In this document: piece after piece, positions 5,848-11,020 of the stretch | Position numbering within the stretch: position 1 is the stretch's first letter | Layout of the letters: every line of letters starts with the position of its first letter | Source of the DNA: Cloacimonetes bacterium UBA3541 | Lineage (GTDB): Bacteria > Cloacimonadota > Cloacimonadia > Cloacimonadales > Cloacimonadaceae | Length of the DNA: 11,020 bases | Assembly: GCA_002376725.1 (NCBI GenBank) | Contig: DFOM01000020.1 | Location: forward strand, 1-11,020 | Reading direction: 5' to 3' | Position numbers and translations under genes: made by a program | The notes under the pieces: generated by a model | The model's input: only the letters and a program-made list of their open reading frames with translations | Told to the model about the DNA's origin: nothing | Database searches by the model: none

Positions 5848-8802
5848 ATGAAAAAATTTATAATTATAACCGTTATATTTACCCTGGGAATATGTTTACT
5901 TTTTGGAGCAGCAAGACAAAGAGTCTATATGCAAAAACTGGTAAATGATTTTGGAGATTTGAATAATGGCTTATTACTTGATGTTAATAATACTTCCACT
6001 CAACCATCAAATCCAAATTATATTTTATCGGCTTATGTAACTGTTAGACCAACTGAAATTATATCAACTTTAACTCATCCAAATATAGCTATTAGAATTT
6101 TTAAAACAGGTAATGGTACAACTGTACCTTTTACTACCTGTGCATTTCTTCAATTTAATGCTTTTCAAACAGATTGGAGTGCTGGAGAAGTAGTACATTT
6201 TGATATTACTCATATTCCTAGTGGTCATATCGGTTTCTGGGAAGTTACTATACCCGATAATACAACATTTGCTTTTGGTTTTAATCAACAGATAAATCCT
6301 ATTCCTCAGGTTGTTGCTCCACCCTGGAATATCTTAACTATAACTTCTGATCCTACCGGGCAACCAGTAGCAGTTGATGGTGCAGTTATTCCAGAAGCTG
6401 TAACTCCTTATGAAATACATCATCCTGTAGTTGGTAGTGTTTACACAATTAGTAATCCTGCATATATCTGGAATCCTGCAAGTTTTACCGTTCCTGCTGA
6501 TTTTACTTATGATACAGTAAATTTTGTAGGTACACCAGCACCCACTGACCAGTATACCTTGACCGTTAAAGCCTACAAGGATGGTATAGATCAGACTGAT
6601 GTAACGGTCTTATGTGACGGTGAAGAAATTGGCATAACCTTTGTACCCATTGTTAAAAATTCTCTTGATGAGATAATAGGTGTTTATTCTCTTTCGGGTG
6701 GAGTAGTTGGTGGTCAATTCTGGGATCCTCCAACAATTACTGTAACAGAGGCTGACTTTACTCCATCACCTGGTGGAAAAGGTATAAAGAGTGCAGGTTT
6801 CGGTAAAAAGAATGATACAAAAGCAGATTATGCAGCTGAAATCACATTTCAGATGAAAACTACTTATACTTTGACTATTAACGGTCCAGCGGAAGCAGCT
6901 ACGGTTGGAGCTACTGAAGTGACTGGTCCTTTGGGAACGGTAGTAGGTAATATTCCTACCCTTACAATAGTAGATAATGATGATAATGAAAACGATCTGA
7001 TTGGACACTACACGATTGCAGCTTTACCTACAGACTTAGCACCCTTTACTGCTGCTGGACTAACCTACAGAAAGCACTGGGAAGTTAATCCTATTAATGT
7101 TACGGAAGACCTATTCGATGCTGATGTAGCTAGCATAACTTTCCAGTGGAGAGATTATCTTGCCAGATGGGATATGGAATGCGACTATCCGGGAACTCGT
7201 CTTTTCTTTATTCCTACCGGAATTGATGAGATAGAAGATTATGGTGAATTACCCTTAACTCTTTATTATCATGGAACTAAAGAGAATTGGGGTGAGTGGA
7301 AAGATCCCGATGAGGGTATCTATAAACTTGGAGATGAGGATGGACCAGATCCAGATGATCCACCTATTGATAACCCTGGACCTTCAGGTGGAGATAAGTC
7401 ATCCCAAATCTTAACTATTTGCTCAATTCCTGATAATCAACCTATAATGGTTGATGGTATAGTGAGCGACCCTCCAGTATTAACCACTGCTTATTATCCT
7501 GATCCAGAGCCTGGCACAATATTTGCCATTGATAATCCCAGTTATAGTTGGGATCCCGCTAGTTACGAGGTTCCTGATCCTTTTGTTTCAACAACAATTA
7601 CTTTTGTCGGCACTATAATTGACCATTGGACTTTGACTGTTACTGCCTATAAGGGCACTGAAGAACAGCATGATGTACCAGTACTCCGTAATGATAATCC
7701 AATTGGATCTACATTTGTTCCTATCACTGTAACTGATATTGATGATATAATAGGGGATTATTCCTTACCGCATATTACAACTATGGCGAATTATGAATTC
7801 TGGTATCCTCCTACTATTACGGTTGATGCATCTACCTTTAGCGGAGGAAAGGGAACAGGTGCGGAATTAAAAGCAGTTAAATCCGGATCAAAAAATGGAC
7901 CTAAGACTGATTATACTGCTACTATCAATTTTGATATGAGAGCAAAGTATCAAATTCTTGTCCTAGGTTCTATAGGTCATGTGGTTACCTTGCCAGATGG
8001 CAGTTTATATACAATTCCTCCTTATGAGTATTTTATGATAGATGATAATGACCTGATAAATGATTTATGCGGTGACTACACGATTCAAGATCCACCTTCT
8101 GGTTATGCCTGGAATGAGAACCCCATAGTTGTAACTCCGGATATGTTTGATGAAGATGGTATATGCGTTATTGAATTTGTGTTACACTATAGCCCTCCGC
8201 TACCAGTAGAATTGACCAGCTTTACAGCTTTACTTACTGACCAATTCTATGTCCAGATTACCTGGATTAGCCAATCTGAGACTAATCTTTTGGGATATAG
8301 GGTGTATCGTAGTGAAGAGAATTCTCTAGATAATGCTATCCTGATTACCCCAACTATGATTCAGGCTACTAATACCAGTCAGGAACATAGCTATACTATT
8401 GAGGATAGGGAAGTAGAGAATCATAGCACTTACTATTACTGGCTGGAGAGTGTTGATTTCAATAATTCTCAGTTCTATGGTCCAGTTAGCGTAATAGTAG
8501 AGGGCAATGTTCCTCCTGTACTTCCTGAAGTGACAACTTTGAAGAGTGCATATCCTAACCCCTTCAGAGCTAATAATAGCACTAATATTGAAGTGTCCAT
8601 CAAGGCTGGTGAAAGGGGAACTCTTACCATATACAACATTATGGGACAGGTAGTGAAGACCTACAGCGTTGCTGAAGGTAATCACATTATCCCCTGGAAT
8701 GGTAAAGACAGTCAGGGTAATAATTGTGGAAGTGGAATCTACTTCTATAAATTGACTACTCCGAGCTTGAACCAGACCAAGAAGATGGTAATTGTTAAAT
8801 AA
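5848..8802 (+). CDS. Surface protein of 984 aa with internal duplication and C-terminal sorting domain
   Basis: AGGAGG (5836-5841) is 6 nt before the start. Residues 1-21 are a signal peptide (LLFGA). Residues 22-160 are a beta-rich region without a recognised family. Residues 162-437 and 521-781 are two diverged copies of one unit, with shared landmarks ILTI, N-P-Y-W-PAS, TLTV-AYK, FVPI, FW-PPTITV, a GGKG lysine-rich loop (309-325 and 666-686), IDDND/VDNDD, and W-NPI-VT. Between them (438-520) is an acidic, proline-rich linker. Residues 785-880 form a fibronectin-like module starting PLPVELTSF with WISQSETN, and 893-984 are a FlgD-like / T9SS type A-like sorting domain (AYPNPF at 901-906, WNGKDSQG, GIYFYK). 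Such domains direct outer-membrane export and surface attachment in T9SS bacteria. Second gene of an operon, followed by a terminator. Ligand and activity unknown. Confidence 0.96.
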   Translation: MKKFIIITVIFTLGICLLFGAARQRVYMQKLVNDFGDLNNGLLLDVNNTSTQPSNPNYILSAYVTVRPTEIISTLTHPNIAIRIFKTGNGTTVPFTTCAFLQFNAFQTDWSAGEVVHFDITHIPSGHIGFWEVTIPDNTTFAFGFNQQINPIPQVVAPPWNILTITSDPTGQPVAVDGAVIPEAVTPYEIHHPVVGSVYTISNPAYIWNPASFTVPADFTYDTVNFVGTPAPTDQYTLTVKAYKDGIDQTDVTVLCDGEEIGITFVPIVKNSLDEIIGVYSLSGGVVGGQFWDPPTITVTEADFTPSPGGKGIKSAGFGKKNDTKADYAAEITFQMKTTYTLTINGPAEAATVGATEVTGPLGTVVGNIPTLTIVDNDDNENDLIGHYTIAALPTDLAPFTAAGLTYRKHWEVNPINVTEDLFDADVASITFQWRDYLARWDMECDYPGTRLFFIPTGIDEIEDYGELPLTLYYHGTKENWGEWKDPDEGIYKLGDEDGPDPDDPPIDNPGPSGGDKSSQILTICSIPDNQPIMVDGIVSDPPVLTTAYYPDPEPGTIFAIDNPSYSWDPASYEVPDPFVSTTITFVGTIIDHWTLTVTAYKGTEEQHDVPVLRNDNPIGSTFVPITVTDIDDIIGDYSLPHITTMANYEFWYPPTITVDASTFSGGKGTGAELKAVKSGSKNGPKTDYTATINFDMRAKYQILVLGSIGHVVTLPDGSLYTIPPYEYFMIDDNDLINDLCGDYTIQDPPSGYAWNENPIVVTPDMFDEDGICVIEFVLHYSPPLPVELTSFTALLTDQFYVQITWISQSETNLLGYRVYRSEENSLDNAILITPTMIQATNTSQEHSYTIEDREVENHSTYYYWLESVDFNNSQFYGPVSVIVEGNVPPVLPEVTTLKSAYPNPFRANNSTNIEVSIKAGERGTLTIYNIMGQVVKTYSVAEGNHIIPWNGKDSQGNNCGSGIYFYKLTTPSLNQTKKMVIVK

Positions 8803-8826
8803 ACATTAACCTTAAACTGACCTATA

Positions 8827-8856
8827 CCCCGGGCTTTAAAAACCCGGGGTTTTTTT
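8827..8856 (+). terminator. Intrinsic terminator of the two-gene operon
   Basis: CCCCGGG (8827-8833) pairs with CCCGGGG (8843-8849), with a possible extra TT/AA inside, and is followed by seven T residues (8850-8856). It starts 24 nt after the stop codon of the 984-aa gene. Confidence 0.93.
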
Positions 8857-9078
8857 AGATTAGATTTTTATGTTAGGTAGAAGGGTTTTTTAATAAAAAA
8901 TTTAAGCTGGTATCGCATAGTGCAGATTAAGATATCATTATGATCTTTCTAAAAACCTCTATGAGGCTTGTGCAGATGAGGACATCAAACACGCTGGATT
9001 TAAAGGATGAAATTACATAAATAATTACTTCTAAATGAGGAAATTAATAGTTTTGTAAAAATGATTTAAAAAAATTTC
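8857..9078. other. Intergenic region with an inverted copy of the 31-nt repeat
   Basis: No gene is supported here. Apart from the repeat at 8956-8986 the sequence is AT-rich without a good ORF, lying between the operon terminator and the next promoter. Confidence 0.6.
8956..8986. repeat. 31-nt interspersed repeat, copy 2 (inverted)
   Basis: This is the reverse complement of 4323-4353 with one mismatch. Its hairpin arms on the minus strand read AAGCCTC-ATA-GAGGTTT, so one G-C pair of copy 1 has become a G-T wobble and the stem can still form. Confidence 0.75.
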
Positions 9079-9108
9079 TTGACATTTAAATGATATTTAT
9101 TATATTAT
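9079..9108 (+). promoter_or_regulatory. Sigma70-type promoter for the 414-aa surface gene
   Basis: A perfect -35 TTGACA (9079-9084) and TATTAT (9103-9108, five of six) lie 18 nt apart, with an overlapping alternative TATAAC at 9106. Transcription would begin near 9115 and give a leader of about 415 nt before the ATG at 9533. No other strong promoter was seen closer to the gene. Confidence 0.65.
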
Positions 9109-9138
9109 AACATGAGAGAGGTTACACTAATGTAATTT

Positions 9139-9160
9139 TAAAACTTTTGTAAAAGTTTTA
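9139..9160 (+). promoter_or_regulatory. Perfect AT-rich hairpin in the leader
   Basis: TAAAACTTTT (9139-9148) pairs with AAAAGTTTTA (9151-9160), a 10-bp perfect palindrome about 25 nt after the predicted transcription start. It could be an operator-like dyad or an RNA hairpin. It lacks a downstream U-run, so it is not a clear terminator. Confidence 0.45.
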
Positions 9161-9206
9161 TCTGAGCATTGAGTGTTTAATTAAGTTAAGAAAGGAAAAG
9201 AGGAAG

Positions 9207-9251
9207 ATGGAAAATTTGGCAATGGCAATTAGTTGTATTAAAAAAAGGTAG
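9207..9251 (+). CDS. Possible 14-aa leader peptide
   Basis: ATG at 9207 follows a purine-rich AAAGGAAAAGAGGAAG stretch and encodes MENLAMAISCIKKR before TAG. The stop overlaps the weak ribosome site of the next ORF, which would permit coupling. The layout matches the SD-led ORF before the giant minus-strand gene. No amino-acid run of the kind seen in classical attenuators is present. The peptide may simply be chance. Confidence 0.22.
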   Translation: MENLAMAISCIKKR

Positions 9252-9259
9252 GAAAAGAA

Positions 9260-9508
9260 ATGTATCCAAATTCTATTCCATCAAGAAAAGTGTTTAATTT
9301 AATGTCGTTAAGTATGGGGTCCGGTTACTTAAGTAAGTATTGCTGGACATTTTCTTTTACACCAAAATCGTTAATGAAAACAGGGATAAAGTATCTTAAT
9401 TTTATTCCACAAGATTTCAAATGTCGCAATTATGTAGATTTTGTAAGAGAGTATTTTTATACTTTTAGCAAAACCAGAAGGGAAAACATTAACCAAATTA
9501 CAATCTAA
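9260..9508 (+). CDS. Doubtful 82-aa ORF before the 414-aa surface gene
   Basis: The frame begins MYPNSIPSRKVFNLM and is rich in Lys, Phe, Tyr and Ser, with no signal peptide, membrane segment or motif I recognise. The ribosome site is weak (GGAAAAG at 9251-9257, only 2 nt from the ATG). It ends 24 nt before the start of the 414-aa gene and lies inside its predicted leader, so it would be co-transcribed if real. The length and position are suggestive only; a random ORF is equally plausible. Confidence 0.3.
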   Translation: MYPNSIPSRKVFNLMSLSMGSGYLSKYCWTFSFTPKSLMKTGIKYLNFIPQDFKCRNYVDFVREYFYTFSKTRRENINQITI

Positions 9509-9532
9509 AAAAATTAAAGGAGTGATTATATC

Positions 9533-10777
9533 ATGAAAAAGTTAATGCTAGTGGCTATTTTAGCAGGAGGGATGTTAACATTATCAACCCTCATATTTGC
9601 CGGAGAGATTCAAATAGGAACAGTACAAAATGCGGAAGAAAAGGTTCCTATATATGCTTATTATGCTTATAGTAACAGTCAGCAAATTTATTTGAAGCCA
9701 GAAATTAATATTACCCATCCAATTACAATTAACAAGATTAGGTTTTATTATCATTCAGGTTCCAACCTGGCAAATTCTAATGAATGGACAATATATCTAG
9801 GACATACGAGTAAAAATGAATTTGTAAGTGGAACTGATTGGATTCCCCTTACTTATTTTACAAAGGTATTTGAGGGTAATATATCCTCGTATATTCCGGG
9901 GACTAATCATCAGTGGATGGAAATTCCTCTCTCAACAACATTCACTTATAATAATATTGATAATTTAGTTGTTACTGTGGATGAGAATACTTCAGGTTCT
10001 GATAATACGACTTATTGGGGAGCATTTCCTGCACCATCTAAGTTCCCCCCTATGAGGGCTTTGTATTGTATTAGCTCAACAGATGATATAAATCCCTTGG
10101 CACCCGGGCCTGGTACGCGTACTTCACAATTAAATGCGATTCAGTTAGGATATGAAGAGATTCCAAATCCAGTAGAATTAACTTCATTTTTGGCTAGTAT
10201 AAGTAATGATTGTTATGTAACATTAAGCTGGACAACGCAATCAGAAACAGAAATGTCAGGCTATTATATTCTGCGGAATAATCAAAGGGAATTAAGTTAT
10301 GCCCAAACTATTAGTCCCTTAATAGCAGCTACCAATACTTCGGGAACTCAAATCTATAATTTTGTAGATAATGAACTAAATGAAGTAGGACAATATTTTT
10401 ACTGGTTGCAATGTGTTAACCTTGATGGTAGTTTTGAATTTCATGGACCCATTGTTATTTATTTTAATCCGTATAACTATGAAACACCAGGCATACCAAT
10501 CGTTACGAAATTAGGTTCAGCTTATCCCAATCCCTTTAATCCAAATGTCTATATTCCTTACACTTTAGGCGCTAAAGCGAATGTGAATATCCAAATTTAT
10601 AATTCCCGTGGTCAACAGATAAAATCATATTATCTTGGAACTAAGGATATTGGTCATTATCAGATTATGTGGAATGGGAAAGACAATAATGGTCACTATT
10701 GCGACAGTGGAATCTATTATATCATAATGAAAGCAGGGGAAGAGGTCTACAAGCAGAAGGCTGTTCTGATGAAATAA
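9533..10777 (+). CDS. Surface protein of 414 aa with C-terminal sorting domain
   Basis: AAAGGAG (9516-9522) lies 10 nt before the ATG. Residues 1-23 are a signal peptide (MKK, hydrophobic core, IFA). Residues 24-208 match the N-terminal module of the giant minus-strand protein nearly end to end: QIGT, PIYAYYAYSNSQQIYL, SGTDWIPL, VFEGNISSYIPGTN, WMEIPL, YNNIDNLV-VDENT-GS, NAIQLGY. Residues 212-310 are a fibronectin-like module (NPVELTSF, LSWTTQSETE, YFYWLQCVN). Residues 324-414 are a FlgD-like / T9SS type A-like sorting domain (AYPNPFNP at 330-337, YNSRGQ, WNGKDNNG, GIYYIIMKAG, ending KAVLMK). The last two modules resemble those of the 984-aa protein. It is a compact member of the same surface family, transcribed alone behind its own promoter and ended by a terminator. 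The role of the N-terminal module is unknown; no catalytic residues are evident. Confidence 0.96.
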   Translation: MKKLMLVAILAGGMLTLSTLIFAGEIQIGTVQNAEEKVPIYAYYAYSNSQQIYLKPEINITHPITINKIRFYYHSGSNLANSNEWTIYLGHTSKNEFVSGTDWIPLTYFTKVFEGNISSYIPGTNHQWMEIPLSTTFTYNNIDNLVVTVDENTSGSDNTTYWGAFPAPSKFPPMRALYCISSTDDINPLAPGPGTRTSQLNAIQLGYEEIPNPVELTSFLASISNDCYVTLSWTTQSETEMSGYYILRNNQRELSYAQTISPLIAATNTSGTQIYNFVDNELNEVGQYFYWLQCVNLDGSFEFHGPIVIYFNPYNYETPGIPIVTKLGSAYPNPFNPNVYIPYTLGAKANVNIQIYNSRGQQIKSYYLGTKDIGHYQIMWNGKDNNGHYCDSGIYYIIMKAGEEVYKQKAVLMK

Positions 10778-10802
10778 TAGATCATTTACATTTAACAACA
10801 AA

Positions 10803-10831
10803 AAAAGCCCGGTGGTGTTTACCGGGCTTTT
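10803..10831 (+). terminator. Intrinsic terminator after the 414-aa gene
   Basis: AAAAGCCCGGT (10803-10813) pairs perfectly with ACCGGGCTTTT (10821-10831), an 11-bp stem with a 7-nt loop. It starts 25 nt after the stop codon. The A-rich 5' flank means it could also act on the minus strand. Confidence 0.9.
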
Positions 10832-11003
10832 AAATTTTTATATGGTGAATATACACGCGTAATATTCTATGACCCAACTCCAAAAGAAGTAAAGAAGAAC
10901 CCCACATTATTTTATAGTTATTGATGTACAAGAGTCCCCCTTTTCATCATTTTACGATGATTTTACTAATTTTTCTCAGATTAGGTAAGCTTGCTATTTT
11001 AGA
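10832..11003. other. Non-coding tail of the window
   Basis: No ORF with a ribosome site is seen. A small dyad GAATAT/ATATTC (10847-10852 with 10862-10867) surrounds ACGCGT, and TCATC/GATGA repeats occur near 10945-10962. Confidence 0.5.
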
Positions 11004-11020
11004 AAGCCTCTGCGAGGCTT
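11004..11020. repeat. Third hairpin of the interspersed repeat family (cut by window edge)
   Basis: AAGCCTC-TGC-GAGGCTT is a perfect 7-bp stem with a 3-nt loop, the same arms as the hairpin at 4339-4357 with a different loop. The rest of the element, if present, lies outside the window. Confidence 0.6.

Noticed and set aside
5766..5948. Plus-strand ORF bridging the two operon genes, possibly showing a frameshift at the CCCCCC run near 5784
   Set aside because: No continuation of the repeat is recognisable in either alternative frame, the in-frame stop at 5831 is followed by a proper ribosome site, and there is no evidence for a sequencing error.
6070..8685. Minus-strand ORFs at 6070-6288, 6766-7008 and 8326-8685
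   Set aside because: They are shadows of the 984-aa gene, which has a well-supported domain structure in the opposite strand.

Overview
The window is an AT-rich bacterial stretch made up almost entirely of genes for secreted or surface proteins, separated by repeat-rich intergenic DNA. Two of the long proteins end in a FlgD-like / type IX secretion (T9SS type A-like) C-terminal sorting domain: AYPNPF at the front, a WNGKD motif in the middle, and a GIY segment followed by a lysine-rich last strand. They also carry a fibronectin-like module beginning P(L/N)PVELTSF. This domain vocabulary, with strong AGGAGG ribosome sites and many MKK signal peptides, fits the Fibrobacterota-Chlorobiota-Bacteroidota group and its relatives. 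Candidatus Cloacimonadota (Cloacimonas-like) is my best guess, inferred from style and not from a marker gene. There are no tRNA, rRNA, transposase, CRISPR or housekeeping genes.

Layout. (1) 1-3703, minus strand: the first 1234 codons of a giant multidomain secreted protein whose 3' end lies outside the window. (2) 3704-4190: its long leader, with a candidate small ORF preceded by a very good ribosome site. (3) 4323-4470: a dense cluster of hairpins and short repeats. (4) 4612-5039: two and a half copies of a roughly 165-bp tandem repeat containing alternative hairpins. (5) 5165-8802, plus strand: a two-gene operon encoding a 222-aa secreted protein made of two similar repeats and a 984-aa surface protein with an internal duplication of about 265 residues. 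It ends at a strong intrinsic terminator. (6) 8857-9532: an inverted copy of a 31-nt repeat, a clear sigma70-type promoter and a long leader with two weak small ORFs. (7) 9533-10777, plus strand: a 414-aa surface protein with a terminator. (8) 10832-11020: non-coding DNA ending in a third hairpin of the interspersed repeat family.

How the parts relate. The 414-aa protein and the giant minus-strand protein share the same N-terminal module of about 190 residues, and the giant protein carries a second, diverged copy internally. Their upstream regions also resemble each other in layout (TTTCTTGACA box, hairpin, purine-rich ribosome site, short ORF, gene about 455-485 nt downstream). The 984-aa and 414-aa proteins share the same C-terminal pair of fibronectin-like and sorting domains. 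The locus therefore looks like a set of modular, recombined envelope proteins. Nothing in the sequence reveals a ligand or enzymatic activity.
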